Shown one piece after another: positions 30,096-46,236 of a stretch of DNA of 64,000 nt. The number at the start of each line of letters is the position of its first letter. The stretch's first letter is position 1. Source of the DNA: Actinostola sp. cb2023 (lineage: Eukaryota > Cnidaria > Anthozoa > Actiniaria > Actinostolidae); the NCBI GenBank assembly GCA_033675265.1, contig JAUJYZ010001540.1, positions 1,062,501-1,126,500 on the forward strand. Reading direction: 5' to 3'. Position numbers and translations under genes: made by a program. The notes beneath the pieces were generated by a model, which saw nothing but the letters and a program-made list of their open reading frames with translations, made no database searches and was not told the origin of the DNA.

Positions 30096-33000
30096 TCAAT
30101 CTCCGCGAGGCTTTTTAAGTGTAGTGTCGTATCGTCGAATAAGCTCAGCCTGCAACAGAGAAATGATTGTAACATAATATAAGCACTCGTGTGGCTAAGA
30201 GTACAGTGAACCCTTATTAAGCGGCCACCCCCTAGTAAGCGACCAGTTATCAAAGTCTGTAAAAAGTCCCTCTATTAAGCGGCCACCCCTAGTAAGCGAC
30301 CAGTTATCAAAGTCTGTAAAAAGTCCCTCTATTAAACGGCCAACCCCTAGTAAGCGACCAGTTATCAAAGTCTGTAAAAAGTCCCTCTATTAAGCGGCCA
30401 CCCCCTAGTAAGCGACCAGTTATCAAAGTCTGTAAAAAGTCCCTCTATTAAGCGGCCACCCCCTAGTAAGCGACCAGTTAACAAAGTCTGTGAAAAGTCC
30501 CTCTATTAAGCGGCCACCCCTAGTAAGCGACCAGTTATCAAAGTCTGTAAAAACTCCCTCTATTAAGCGCCCACCCCCAGTAAGCGACCAATTATCAAAG
30601 TCTGTAAAAAGTCCCTCTATTAAGCGGCCACCCCCTAGTAAGCGACCAGTTAAGAAAGTCTGTAAAAAGTCCCTCTATTAAGCGGCCACCCCCTAGTAAG
30701 CGACCAGTTAAGAAAGTCTGTAAAAAGTCCATCTATTAAGCGGCCACCCCCTAGTAAGTGACCAGTTTAGAAAGTCTGTAAAAAGTCCCTCTATTAAGCG
30801 GCCACCCCTAGTAAGCGACCAGTTATCAAAGTCTGTAAAAAGTCCCTCTATTAAGCGGCCACCCCCTAGTAAGCGACCAGTTATCAAAGTCTGTAAAAAG
30901 TCCCTCTATTAAGAGGCCAATCCCTAGTAAGCGACCAGTTATCAAAGTCACAAAACTACTGTTTACTGTACAAACGCCCTCTATTAAGCGACCACACCCT
31001 ATTAAGTGACCACGTGCCATTTCCCCAAGGGTGATTGGTTAATAGAGGTTCGACTGTAATGATGACAAGGTAAACAAGAAAGAAAAAAAAAAAGACAAGG
31101 TAAACATACTTGACCGACACGACCAGATTCTTCTTGAGAGAAAGCAAAACCAACTGCAGAAGGAACACAGATAAAACTCTGTTAGTGATACAACTGGTTA
31201 TTGTTAATTTCATAATGCTGATGATGCTGATGACAATAAATGATGATGATGATTTTTGGAATACTTACGAGATGATGCCCCAGCATCCTTCATCTCTTCA
31301 AAGGCCTCAGCACGTGTCCAGATTTTCCTGTGGCAAAGATTGCACGCACATTATAAATCATAACCGTGGCAAAGATTGCACGCACATTAGAAATCATAAC
31401 GGCGTGGCAGAGCTTGTAATTCTGATACAAAATCGTATTCATTATACAACATGATTTTATACATCTGTGGATAAGTAGACTGATACTGACATTGACATTG
31501 TAATTGTCATAGAGCACGGATGCGGATATGGTATCAATTCAAAACAGATTTTTATAACTAGTTCTGTCAACCTTTACTTTACTAAACTGTGCAGATAAGA
31601 TTACAAACACTTAGCAACGATACTAGTAATCTCTGAAAGCAAATCTCGTGAGGAAAGTATAACACTGAGTTACTTACGCATGATGGGCGTGGTGTGTCTT
31701 GATAAGAGCACTTGGATCTCCCTGTAAAACAGGCAGACCTTAGCAACCAATACCCCTAGCAACCAATACCCCTAGCAAAGGTGTTGGTGAACCATGAGAT
31801 ACTTACGTGTTTGACTTCAATCTCTTGGATCTGCTCGGTTAAACTCTTGCTAAACGTTCTTCTTAAACTACATCATGAAACACGAATAAATGTTAAACAA
31901 GTAGCAATAACATGGGGTTATGGGGGGAGGGTGGGGGATTGGGGGGAGGGTGGGGGTGTACTTATGACCGGGTGTACATCTACAAGCAGTGGAGTGGGAT
32001 TAGGGGGGAGGGTGGGGGTGCACTTATGACCGGGTGTACATCTACAAGCAGTGGGGTGGGATTAGAGGAGAGGGTGGGGGTGTACTTATGACCGGGTGTA
32101 CATCTACAAGCAGTGGGGTGGGATTAGGGGTGGGGTGGGATTAGGGGGTGAGGGTGGGGGTGTACTTTGTGTACTTATGACTGGGTGTACATCTACAAGC
32201 AGTGGGGTGGGATTAGGGGGTGAGGGTGGGGGTGTACTTATGGGGGTGTACACTTAGGGGGTGAGGGTGGGGTGTACATATGACCGGGTGTACATCTACA
32301 AGCAGTGGGGTGGGATTAGGGGGGGGTGGGGGTGGGGGTGTACTTATGAGGGTGGGGTGTACATCTACAAGCAGTGGGGTGGGATTAGAGGGGAGGGTGG
32401 GGTGTACTTATGACGGGTGTACATCTACAAGCAGTGGGGTGGGATTAGAGGGGAGGGTGGGGGTGTACTTATGACTGGGTGTACATCTACAAGCTGTGGG
32501 GTGGGATTAGAGGGGGGGGGGTGTACTTATGACCGGGTGTACATCTACAAGCAGTGGGGTGGGATTAGGGGGTGAGGGTGGGGGTGTACTTATGACCGGG
32601 TGTACATCTACAAGCAGTGGGGTGGGATTAGGGGGTGAGGGTGGGGGTGTACTTATGACCGGGTGTACATCTACAAGCAGTGGGGTGGGATTAGAGGGGA
32701 GGGTGGGGTGTACTTATGACTGGGTGTACATCTACAAGCAGGGTGGGGGGGGTGGGGGATCTACAAGCAGTGGGGTGGGGGGGGGGTGGGGTGTATTGAC
32801 CGGGTGTACATCTACAAGCAGTGGGGTGGGATTACCGGGGGGGGGAGGGGGGGTGTACTTATGACCGGGTGTACATCTACAAGCAGTGGGGTGGGATTAG
32901 GGGGTGAGGGTAGGGGGGGTGTACTTATGACCGGGTGTACATCTACAAGCAGTGGGGTGGGATTAGGGGGTGAGGGTGGGGGTGTACTTATGACCGGGTG

Positions 33001-36000
33001 TACATCTACAAGCAGTGGGGTAGGATTAGGGGGAGGGGTGTATGAAGTAGACTTACATTTTATAGAGGTAATCAGCTAGCAGAGTAATAACGGGGATAAT
33101 GAACAACGACATCCAGAACACTGGCGACGAGTATAACATTTGGTCCTGGAAAATATATAAATATTAACCACAGCAATCCCACAAGCACAGGAAGCCTGTG
33201 GCTTGTATGGACGATAAATCTTACCTGTCCCATCATGTCAGGTGCAATGTAAAGTGCCATGCCAGGAAGACAGTAAATAAGCAGAAATATGAACCAACTT
33301 GCGATGGACCCAAAGATGGACAGATGACACAACTAAAATACAATAACAACATCGGTATCACGTGACGTCACCTAGCAATCCATGACATCACAAGTCAACT
33401 TGGAGATTGTATTCATAGGACGCTTCGAGTGCTTAATCTAACAGAATTATTCAATGTGACAAACAAGTTTCCTAGGTGCTCATAAGGGATCGTCTATCTA
33501 TGATTGGCATAAGGTAGATTCGTACCCAGTTCCATGCATCCAGCTCCATCCCTGCTTTGAGACACACAGTGATCACTACAAGCTGTGGACAGACACACAT
33601 AACCATCAATCACATCCTATCATTAACACATGTACAATTAAAGACCATGTGCCCATGATGCTTGGTGTACAATCTTTGTACACCTATATTACACAGGCTA
33701 TCAATAGGATGGTTCAAACAGACACTTCTGATCTGATATTCAAATGTCGATTTTCGTAGCCTACTTTGTACGCGCGCAAGGCATCATGGGATTGTACTCA
33801 GTGTCTTTCCATTTGACTGGACAGATTTTGAAAATGGAAGGCACCAGCGCGGTGTGGATGGGCCCTTGAGACCTGGTATCAAAGTAGTCTATTTTGGAAG
33901 TTCTGTCGATGTTCAAGATCCGGCTAGCACACTTGATGGTCAAATAGAACCATTGCAGAGATAAATCAGGACTGATGTTCTTACCGTGTATACTACGTTA
34001 CCAAGATGCCACTCCCCTGTTACCAAACCAGACTTGTAGGGAACCTCTGTAAACGAACACACACCCCTAATTAACTAACCAACGAACACACCCCTAATTA
34101 ACTAACCAACGAACACACACCCCTAATTAACTAACCAACGAACACACACCCCTAATTAACTAACCAATGAACACACACCCCTAATTAACTAACCAATGAA
34201 CACACACCCCTAATTAACTAACCAATGAACACACCCCTAATTAACTAACCAACGAACACACCCCTAATTAACTAACCAATGAACACACACCCCTAATTAA
34301 CTAACCAACGAACACACCCCTAATTAACTAACCAACGAACACACCCCCCTAATTAACTAACCAATGAACACACACCCCTAATTAACTAACCAATGAACAC
34401 ACACCCCTAATTAACTAACCAACGAACACACCCCTAATTAACTAACCAACGAACACACACCCCTAATTAACTAACCAATGAACACACACCCCTAATTAAC
34501 TAACCAATGAACACACACCCCTAATTAACTAACCAACGAACACACACCCCTAATTAACTAACCAATGAACACACACCCCTAATTAACTAACCAATGAACA
34601 CACACCCCTAATTAACTAACCAACGAACACACACCCCTAATTAACTAACCAATGAACACACACCCCTAATTAACTAATCAATGAACACACACCCCTAATT
34701 AACTAAGCAATGAACACACACCCCTAATTAACTAACCAACGAACACACACCCCTAATTAACCAACGAACACACACCCCTAATTAACTAACCAATGAACAC
34801 ACACCCCTAATTAACCAATCAATGAACACACACCCCTAATTAACTAACCAACGAACACACACCCCTAATTAACTAACCAATGAACACACACCCCTAATTA
34901 ACTAACCAACGAACACACACCCCTAATTAACTAACCAATGAACACACACCCCTAATTAACTAACCAATGAACACACACCCCTAATTAACTAACCAATGAA
35001 CACACACCCCTAATTAACTAACCAATGAACACACACACCCCTAATTAACTAACCAATGAACACACCCCCCTAATTAACTAACCAACGAACACACACCCCT
35101 AATTAACTAACCAACACCTCAAGCAATAAACATAGAAACCCAAGCTCCTAAATCATCCACTGTATAGAAAGTAAGATGGCTGCTGTACATTTTACCACAT
35201 CCTTTGCGAACTTAAATCAGTACTACTCACATCTACAAACTTTCTGACACATTCACATAAATAAAGCAGGTAACAGCTTCATACTTAACCTAAATCAATA
35301 CTACTCACATCTACAAACTGTCTTAGGTTCACATAAATAACAGATTCACACTTTGTTCTAACGTTGGTTTATGCTTGCAAAGGATCGTGGTAGAGATATT
35401 TTTTCTGTTCAGTGATTCTACATGTAGTGGTGATAGTGTTGGTAAGTCTTACCGTGTTTTAACATGAGGGAAGGAAGGTAGAAGAGTAGAAGAGAATGAT
35501 AGACAGACGTGAAGATCCACATCCAAAACACCTGTAAAATAAACACGTATTTTCAACATATACCAAGAGGTAGAGAAAGCTCACTTGACACAAGTAGTAC
35601 ACATTGCAATGGTCTTCAAATGAGGCACATAATGCCCACCCTTCCCTGTCCTCCCACCCTTCCCTGTCCTCCCACCCTTCCCTGTCCTCCCACCCTTCCC
35701 TGTCCTCCCACCCTTCCCTGTCCTCCCACCCTTCCCTGTCCTCCCACCCTTCCCTGTCCTCCCACCCTTCCCTGTCCTCCCACCCTTCCCTGTCCCCCAC
35801 CCATGAGGTTGTACAATTCTACACGGTTACACAATCTGAATTCATTAAAGAGTAAGTCGGATAGTTTGCAGCTATTATAGAATACCCCTCCACATTATTT
35901 GCATAACAATAGAATCTATTGTATTATTCGTCGTTCTCAAAGAGTGCCGCAACAAGAGCTTGATATAGTGATGGGGTATTCTAAAATTGTGCTGGCAATT

Positions 36001-37681
36001 ACCCGTGTGTTGTAGATCTCAGCATTTTGTGACGTCTTGTATAGCTTAGGATATTGCAGCATACTGTCTGATGATACTGTACGGTCAAATAGACCAATGG
36101 CTAATGGAGGTACTGACGTAAAGATCTGACAAACAAATACAATAGGCTTAGTATATTGACCATCAAGTATTGAAGACTATCCAATAAAGATACACATAAA
36201 GCATGTTTGAACGTATTAATGAGCCTAAGACACATTAGTAGAATTACACAGGTGATTATAGAAAATCAAGCGCGCTGATTGGTCGAGAACTTCGGACTAT
36301 TTCTCGATAGTTACCTACAGCGTTTTGACAAAATGGAAATATGAAAAAAAGAATTATTTTCTTTAAAATGCTTACCGGTATTTATTTTTATTTTTTCAAA
36401 TAATCACCTGTGTAATTCTACTAAAACAATTAGTCACCTCAGGCTCGACTTCGTCTCGGTTATTATTCACCGATATTCACCTCGCCTTTGGTGACTAATT
36501 GTTAATTAATATCACTGGCAAAACGATTGCAGTGAGTGTCCAACTCTGTAATATTGCAATGCAACAAATTGCAGAGGTGGATGGACATACACTGTAATGT
36601 GTCATATTGGCAATATTGTGTATAATGTGCCATTTTACATCTGCATGGCGCATGGTGTATTCTAATAGCTGTAATACGTCACTTACCACGTTATATATAC
36701 CAATGCACCATTTATCGAAGAGAATTTGACCTGAGAAACCATTCTGTAAGGCAAACCATAACTGCAAAGAAAACAATCAAACACCATTATTAGACACCCT
36801 TCAGGTCACTCTGTCTTGTATTGTAGATCTTGTATCGTTGCATTATATATGCATAACTAAGTTTCATCATTTTTCCTACAGGCTTGAGAAAGGCTATCAG
36901 TCTCTTTACCTTATCGTTCCTGCCCCTCATCACTAACTCCCTCTCACTCACTCCCCCCCCCCTCACTCACTCTTCCTCACTCACTCCCCCTGACTCACTC
37001 CCCCTGACTCACTCCTCACTCACTCACTCCTCACTCACTCACCCCTCTCACTCACTCCCCCTCACTCACTCACTCTCCCTCACTCACTCCCCCTCACTTA
37101 CTCCCCCCTCACTCACTCCCCCCTCACTCACTCTCCCTCACTCACTACCCCCTCACTCACTCCCCCCTCACTCACTCCCCCCTCACTCACTCCCCCTCAC
37201 TCACTCCCCCTCACTTACTCCCCCCTCACTCACTCACCCCCCTCACTCACTCTCCCTCACTCACTACCCCCTCACTCACTCCCCTCTCACTCACTCCCCC
37301 CTCACTCACTCCCCCTCACTCACTCCCCCCTCACTCACTCACTCCCCCTCACGGAATATGTTTCAGAGGCTCAGTCTCCACCACAATTCAACAGAGCAAG
37401 CCCAAACATACTTACCTCAATAACATACAGACAGACATTCTTGTAGAATGAGTACAAGATAAGTTTAGCCAGACGTTGATAGCTCCATGCGCCATGAACA
37501 AACAACAACTTGTTGAGATAACGGAACTAAATAATACGCATGAATTAAATGAGATGAGGAATTTTAAAACTCCATTGAATGCAGGGCAGCAAGGGAGAAT
37601 TACCTGTGCAATAGCATAGTCAGAAGCACTGGCTGCCTGCAGCCCCTCTTTACCACTGATACCCACTCCTACATGAGCAGC
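30096..37681 (-). CDS. ATP8A: flippase exons 33-46: membrane segments 5-10 and C-terminal tail
   Basis: Exons are 37604-37681, 37416-37526, 36687-36761, 36003-36125, 35453-35531, 33985-34046, 33526-33582, 33225-33332, 33057-33145, 31807-31867, 31678-31721, 31269-31327, 31110-31153 and 30096-30149. They encode [16 protein letters not shown], the later membrane segments, F-A-F-S-Q-E-E-S-G and a basic end before TGA at 30096-30098. Confidence 0.92.
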
Positions 37682-40600
37682 CTATAAAGTATAGGTACTA
37701 ACACAGTCATGACTGATCATCACTGGCATCATCACTACAACCACCATCATGATCACCACCACCATAATCATCTCATCATCATCATACACCACCACCACCA
37801 CCACCACCACCATAATCATCTCATCATCATCATACACTACCACCACCACCACCACCATCATCAACACCACCACCACCACATCCACCATCATCATCAACAC
37901 CACCACCACCATTACTACCTTCATCATCGTGACCACCACCATCACCACCACACACCACAACGATAATCATCACCACCACAACCACCATAATCGTCATCAA
38001 CACCACCACCATCATCATCATCATCATCACCATACATCACCACCACCACCATTACTACATGTACCTTCATCATCATGACCACCAACATCATGACCACCAC
38101 AACCACAACTACAATCATGACCACTACCACCATAATCATCATCACCACCACCACCATAATCATCAACACCACCACCACCACATCCACCATCATCATCAAC
38201 ACCACCACCACCATTACTACCTTCATCATCGTGACCACCACCATCACCACCACAACCACAACGATAATCATCACCACCACAACCACCATAATCGTCATCA
38301 ACACCACCACCATCATAATCATCATCACCATACATCACCACCACCACCATTACTACATGTACCTTCATCATCATGACCACCAACATCACCACCACAACCA
38401 CAACTATAATCATGACCACTACCACCATAATCATCATCACCACCACCACAACCATCATAATCACCATCACCATCACCATACATCACCACCACCATCATTA
38501 CTACCTTCATCATGACCATCACCACCACCACAACTACAATCATGACCACTACCACCATAATCATCATCAACATCATCACAGTAATTAACATCATCCTCAT
38601 TTTCAGCAACCCACCAGCATCACATCACCTTCATCAGTATCTTTATATGCGTTATATACCTGTATCATACCAACGTCATTAGCACCATCACCGATAGCAA
38701 GAGTAATGGACTCCTTGACGTGATTCCTGATCAGTTTAACAACTTGGGACTTTTGTAACGGAGAGACTCTAAATGATAACAAACAAAACTGCATCAAACA
38801 TGAAGAAATAAAACACAGAACATCCAACATTGAGCGCATTTTTGCGGTATTTCAGCTTGTCTGGAATTGTTACGTGTTGTGATCTATTTCAATACCTGCA
38901 ACAGATGACAGCCTTGCAGCCCAGTGCCAGATCAAGAAAGCTTAGCTTGAGTTCGTCAGACAATGCGTACAGTAAGTTCTACAACACGACAAACAAGGTG
39001 TAAGTACATTTCAGTAAAGTAACACGGAGAAAAAGGAAAAGAGATGAGAGTAAAAATAGAATGATTAAATGGAATATCTCGTACCTTGCCAGTTATGATA
39101 AGAGCATAATCCAACTACAAAGACAAGCAATGGGCTATTAGTACTATTAGACAGTAAAAAGTATGTCATGTCTAAACCAACTCACCTCATTCTTAGGGGA
39201 TTTGGCATTGGCTCCGTAGTGTCCTATCTGTCGAAGATGCTCGTTTAACCATTCACGGGTACCCTGTGACAAGAGAGAGAAACTTGTAGACTACTCTTGA
39301 TTGATGACTGATCGATCGTCGAATACCTACATCAAGATCATTCTCGGTACATATAAGAATCTTCATCTCTCCTGTCAGCAGACGACACGCGTATCCTGAG
39401 TCAATCAGACAAGTTTATCAATGACTATAGAGTACTGAATGTCGCATCCATAGGAAATGGGTGAGAGCCCTTTATTGAGAGTCAGAATGAATACCCTTCC
39501 CCTCCCCCCTCTCCTAAATCCCCCCTCCATCCCCTCCCCCCAGCGGAAATTTATGCATGTAGGTGTGCAAAGTACTATGGATGGAAGGGCCGCTTTCAAG
39601 CCTAACAAACAGATCTACTGATGGATAATGCAAGTATTGAATCATTAGACTAGATGTATCAAACAAAGTACTATGGATGGAAGGGCCGCTTTCAAGCCTA
39701 ACAAACAGATCTACTGATGGATAATGCAAGTATTGAATCAATTAGACTAGATGTATCAAACATACCAATGTTGATAGCAGTTTCTTGCTTGTCTCCAGTG
39801 AGGACCCAGATCTTTATATCAGCATCAGCCAGGGCCGCAATGCTTTCTGGGACACCCTGAGGAGAATCAAGATTTGTCTGATTACTGTTCATGTTGTTAC
39901 GCACTTGATATACATACAAACAAACAAACAAAGAAAGAAATGAACAAACAAATAAACAAACAAACACATGAACATACAAAGAAATGAACATACAAAGAAA
40001 TGAACAAAGAAAGAAATAAACAAACAAATAAATAAACAAACACATGAACATAAACAAATGAACAAACAAACAAATGAACAAACAAGAGACAATCCATCTC
40101 GACATACTGCTTGAAGCTTGTCCTCAATAGCTGTTGCTCCGAGAAGAAATAAGTTCTGAAATGAGAAGTGAAAATGAAATGAAAAACATTAAATGAAAAA
40201 AGAAGCCATTTTGCAGTTTCTCACAGGAATTCTAAAACAAGACTGACAACAATTCATGAGATATAATAATGGTTTTACAGTTGTTTCAATTAATGTTGTC
40301 GCTGGCAAACACTCAGCCTACACGACAACACCGCAAGGAGACATGGGAAATATAATTGAAACAATCAAGATTACCCATGCTACCTTTCGATCTTTAACGA
40401 CAACATTTCTAGAAACAGCTGTACAGCATGTTGTACTGACTCACCCTTTCTATGAGTTCAGATGCTTCGTCTACTTTTTCTGGTCTATTTTCTAAAGCTG
40501 TACTTGCTTCATAGTAAATCTTACTCCATTCACTGTATTCCTCTGGTTCTAGTTCTGTCATAGCGATGCATAGTGTACGCAGACCTGAAATAGATATCAA

Positions 40601-43600
40601 CAGATGAGATATGCCCTTTGTACACTCAAGGAGTTACTAATTCTTACTCAATAAGTCTGGCTTACCCTTGCAATGCAAGCACAAGAAACATTATTTCGCT
40701 GTGAAAACGGGCCTGATGCAAGCAGAAACAAAAGGAGCAAATTGGTCCATTTCCTGTGGTTGTGTTTATGTTTGCATCACTAGAGAAAACCAGGCTCTGT
40801 TCTAGTTCCATGGGACTTGGTGGGTTCTCTCAAGCACTATGTCATTTAAAGTGCGTTGTGTGACATCAGTCACACCACTAACCTTCCTTTGCATACTCCT
40901 CCAAATGTTTAACAGATATCTCATGGTAGAGTTGATTGTCCCTCAGTCTCTCAAATATCACTGTGTCCTACAAGTAGAATTAAACAAATACAGTAATCAA
41001 CACCACTGGAGAGACAACAAAAAGCAGGTCCAAATCCAAGGTGTGTAAGGGATCTACATTTCTGTTAGATATATAGCAGAGGAGTTCATGATAACCTAGG
41101 TGGAGTAGACTGCAGTATATGATGTATTTACGCTTAGTTACACTCTACAGAATCAACTGTTCACTCCTTCTATTTCTGTAGTCCTGCTAACACTGTTCTC
41201 AGGGTTTTTAAAACTACTTACCGCTCCTTTACAGTACAGTTTTATTTTGCCTTCAGGTGTTCTGACTACAACAGACATCCTTTTACGGGTGCTACAAGAA
41301 GAACACAGTGTTCATACTAATATGTAAGTTATCCGACCACGCCCTTCAAATACTTCTATTATTGACGCACACCTGTTAAACTCCAACACATTTAGGATCT
41401 CGTAAACTTCTTCTTTGCCCATCTAGACATAGAACCAACCAATCAGTACCAAATATACAAGATACAGTGACATATGAACAGAGTTGAGACTGTATATAGT
41501 TATGAATGAAATTACATTTGAAACATCTTACCGCATTGATGATCACTGATGTGGGTGTACGGACATTGAAAGAAAACCCCAGTTTCTTTGCACCTTTGAC
41601 TAATGCACCTTCATCTGCACAGAATACACAAGGTACATTAACATTGCTAAAATACACAGCATCTCACAGCAATGAACAGTTCTACTAACGGCCACTTCAC
41701 CACTATGGCCACCTCTATACAATGACCACTTCAGGGCAAAATTTTGTGGAGAGGCTCGATTGTACTTATTCTAACTGAAACACTTTGTGATTGTTGGAAC
41801 ATCCTCGACACCCAACATCATCACATTCTAATAACTATACTAATAACTGTTTGTCTCTAATTTAGTGGAGGAAAGATTGTCCAACTTGTAGCAAATCTAC
41901 TTATTTCCCATGTACCTAATTGTAATTGTTATTATGTGTATGTAATGTGCATATGATAATTCTCATTCTAATATGCGCAATATTTATTCATAAATTGTTA
42001 TGTACATACCTGGAGAGGCTGCTTGGTAGATAATCTTGTCTGGATTATTTATATCTCTTTCAGGGACAACAGTATGGCACACCGAGAGCAGAGTAAGAAA
42101 CTCTCGTATCACTGATGCAGTAGGCTAAACAAAATCATAAAAAACAAGGTTAAACTTATGACACAACGAGGAGCGCTGATTAGCTTCTGTATAATCATAG
42201 AACCAGCCTGGAGTGGTTCTTATGACACAATGAGGAGCACCGACTAGCTTCTGTATAATCATAGAACCAGCCTGAAGTGGTTCTCCAGTAGTACTATAGT
42301 CCCTCACATCCATCTTTAGTTCCGTCATTCAACGCTCCCGGCCCACTGTGGGCCAGGATGCATGATGGAACTAAAGACGGATGCGAGGGAGACTAGTAAT
42401 ACTATGTGTGAGTCAAATCATCAGAGTTACTAAGTATACACTTATAAACATCATTGACAAATGCTCTTACACTTACATGGTGTTCTCTTAAGTTGTCTAG
42501 TAAGGCAGGGTCTTCGGCACTTTATAAAAGGAGAAAACAAAGTTGTCTTTTGAAACACGGTTGTCATTACACTAAAGGTATTAGTATGGAGAGGGCGTGT
42601 ATGGTTTATAAACATCTAGATACTCAAGATATAAAACTTCTTGACATTTTGGAATCAAGTAGCTTAGACTCTTGTGCTGATCTAGAAAATTTTGAGACTT
42701 TTATTTAAAAATAAAGTTATAATAATAATAATTATTATTATAATAGACTGTGAGGTATTTCTTTATATTTAATTTTTATATTCTCACATGAGCGGTTAAC
42801 CAAGGCAAGTCAGACAGTCTATACCTGTAGGATATTCCACCTATAGTAGATTTCTTGAACTCCATGACATTCCTTGTTAAAGTGCCAGTTTTATCTGAGA
42901 AAATGTATTTCACCTGGAAATATAATAATAGACAAGTTTCTAGGGTTTCATTGCAATAATAACAACTCAATTAATTAGATTTGTGGTAATGATTAACCAC
43001 TCATAACTACATGACCACCTGAAATGAAAGTTGTGACTGGTAGGTTTTTAATTGACATCAAACATGCTGAAAGTGGGTTCTTTGATGTCTAGATGTCAAA
43101 CTACTCAGGTGGCCGCGTAGTAATACAAAATAATAGTGTAAGGTACATAATGTACATGTATGTACCTGACCCAGTTCTTCATTTAAGTTTGATGTTCTGG
43201 CCATCGCTGGTGTATCTGTCTCCGCGTCGTACATATCTAAGTCCTAAGACAAACATCAGGAATAAAAGTCAGGAATAATATCAATTATTGGTGATGTTTT
43301 AGAATTAATTTCCGATAATCTGACAGCAAATGATGCTGATGAATCAATCATGTATGTAGTAGTATACGTGATCATTTGTACATTACCATGTTGATAAAGA
43401 TGGCTTGCATAAACTTTACGACCTGTAACATAATCCATGATATATCATTACTACCAGCTTGTGCTGCAATAGCTAATCAATATGGACATTGCTGGAACTA
43501 CTGTAGAGTACCCAATTATACTGTCAGTGTATTCATTTTTACTGTGTGATGCAAACAAGTGTGACCACCTTTGATGTACGGTATTCGCATACAGTTTGTC

Positions 43601-46048
43601 ACCGTTATTAGCCAATCAGCTTCAAACATAGCAAGACATCCCATTGGTTAAGACATTAAAGGTGGTTGTACATGTACAAAGTGGCAGGTGAATATCTAGA
43701 TTATAGATATGTTTACCTCAAGTGTTACAGTAAGACTGATTGGAATCAGGTTATTAAATAAGATAATAAATGTCAGGAAGGTTAAACCATAGTTCTGAGG
43801 TGGTAATTCTGAAAGGAAACATAAAACAATTATTTCAAAATTGCACAAAGACATGGTTAAGTGTATTGAATGAACCCTGTGTGACAAAGCACTTTATTTC
43901 ACGAGGGTGAATACACGTTACAGCTTAGGCTGATAAACTTGTGGCCATCCTAATCTAAAAATATAATATTTAGAATATAATGTAAAAAGGCAGTAAGTTT
44001 ACTGATGTTTTAAAATCAGTCTTTCATCAGCATGCATAATAATAAATGCTTACCTTTATAGCCTAAGTACCAGTGTGTATCATCATGATCACCTAGGAAA
44101 CAACATATATCACTGTCATACATGTAAGTGCATAGAAGAAACGTTCTGGTAGAGATTTATTACTCGGCGGGCTGCCTGTGGCTTTCCTTTCATTTTTCTC
44201 AAAATGGGCTTTCTTTCTCAGTCGTCGGTCACAAATTGGCAATTCGTCATGACAACGCATGCGCTCAAAACGTTATATCGCAGGCTTGTAAGTAGACGTA
44301 CAATTTGACTCATTCGATTCTGATGTACTATATACAATATTCTTCTTTCTGACGAAGCTCATGACAAACTCGAAGTCCGTTTGTCGATAACTGATCGCTA
44401 GCTTACTGGTCGATACTCTCAGAGAATGATCACGTATTTTCTACAAGAATCTCAACAAAGTATAAGCCGACCCGCACTGCGAAAGTAATCGTAACGAGAC
44501 GTTGTCTAGACATCAAGTTACACAGTTGAATGCCGCCGAGAAAACGCTCTCAGAGCGTCTTGTTGTTCTTGCTTTCCTTTCATTTTTCTCATTTATTCCC
44601 ATTTATTCTCAGTTGTGATATGCAATTCATTTACCTGATTAAATACAATAGTTTATTGCACAACTTGTAATCTTACAGTACAAATACGAGTACAAATATG
44701 ACAGCGTATTACACGTTTTAGAAAAAAACCGGTTTTGCGCACGTGCTCGCTTTTTGTATCAGTAGAGAAAAATACGGTATTTTCATTAATTTTGTTGTTG
44801 TGCAATAAACAACTTATTACACAGGTAGTTGGGTAATACGGCTGGACATTTTTACTCGTCTATTTGTATTTTGACTCACCTACATGTATGGCTCATCAAA
44901 ATACGGCATGACTCGTAAAAATATCCAGCCGTATTACCCAACTACCCATGTAATAACCTCTATGTACATGTATATTATATATTTTTTATTTACCTGTCCA
45001 AACATAGAATCCAATAGTACTGAACAAAGCTAACACCATCAATAACCCAAACAGGAATAAAATCTGGATATTGGTAGTGTGATCCACATTGGAACGTTTG
45101 ATAGGTGCAGCTGTTGAGTTCTACAAACAATGTCATGCTTAAAATACCTGTACTGTACATAAAGGTAATAAATAACATTTGAGCTCTCCCTTGTTTTGGT
45201 GTTTGCTAAGAGTCGCCCTACAGAAATTGGCACTGTCTTTTGGTCTGCAAGCTATCAGGGTCTGGGACGTGGGGACAAATGAGTAATTCAAATGTCATAT
45301 TAAGGTTTTTATTTGATAGTGTATACCTGCATAAGCTTGGAATCATGACCTGTATACACTGCAAGTCCTGTGGCAAAATGATTGTTTTAATACATTATTA
45401 TATTATAAAGATTAAAAATATAAAAATATTGAGTATTAAAGTAGGACTAACAATTAAGAACAGTGATAGACCTTTGAATTATGATCACAATCCAAATACT
45501 CTTTTGAAATTCAAAGATCCTATATGAGAATTTAGATTTTGATCAGAGATCACTTACAGTGTTGTTGCATGCATGGACACATTGGATGTCTTTCATGAGG
45601 TCATTATTTCTAACAACATATCTTACCAAAGATCCACTGGGTATTTCTTAGTTGTGCACCTCTCAACAACACTTGATCAGGACCCAACGGTACTGCCCTG
45701 AGAAGTCCAAACAACAAATGAATATTAATACACAAAACTGTCAGGTAGACATGTATTGGAAGTGTCTGCAACTACATGTACATTATGTACAAAATAAGCT
45801 GTCAACTAGCACATTTCACCAACTATTCCGAACACTGTACATTGTATGTCTATGCTGAAGCACAACATGCCTTAGGCCACCTACTATTAGCTAGGTAATT
45901 GCTAGTCAACAACTTACACGTCTGTTTGTAAGTATATTTTTTCAATAAAGAAGTATTATTAAGGTACATGTAGTGACAATACTGTATTAGATAAAGATAT
46001 ACATGTATGGAGATGGCCAGACAAATTTACAAATTATGAGTGAAGCGA

Positions 46049-46139
<91 letters not shown>

Positions 46140-46162
46140 CAACAACAACAACAACAACAACA

Positions 46163-46236
<74 letters not shown>

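Noticed and set aside
35459..35880. Hexapeptide-repeat frames on both strands
   Set aside because: They are produced by an 18-bp minisatellite whose length is a multiple of 3; the real coding content nearby is flippase exon 37.
37682..38609. Histidine-, threonine- and valine-rich frames
   Set aside because: They are translations of the CAY trinucleotide array.
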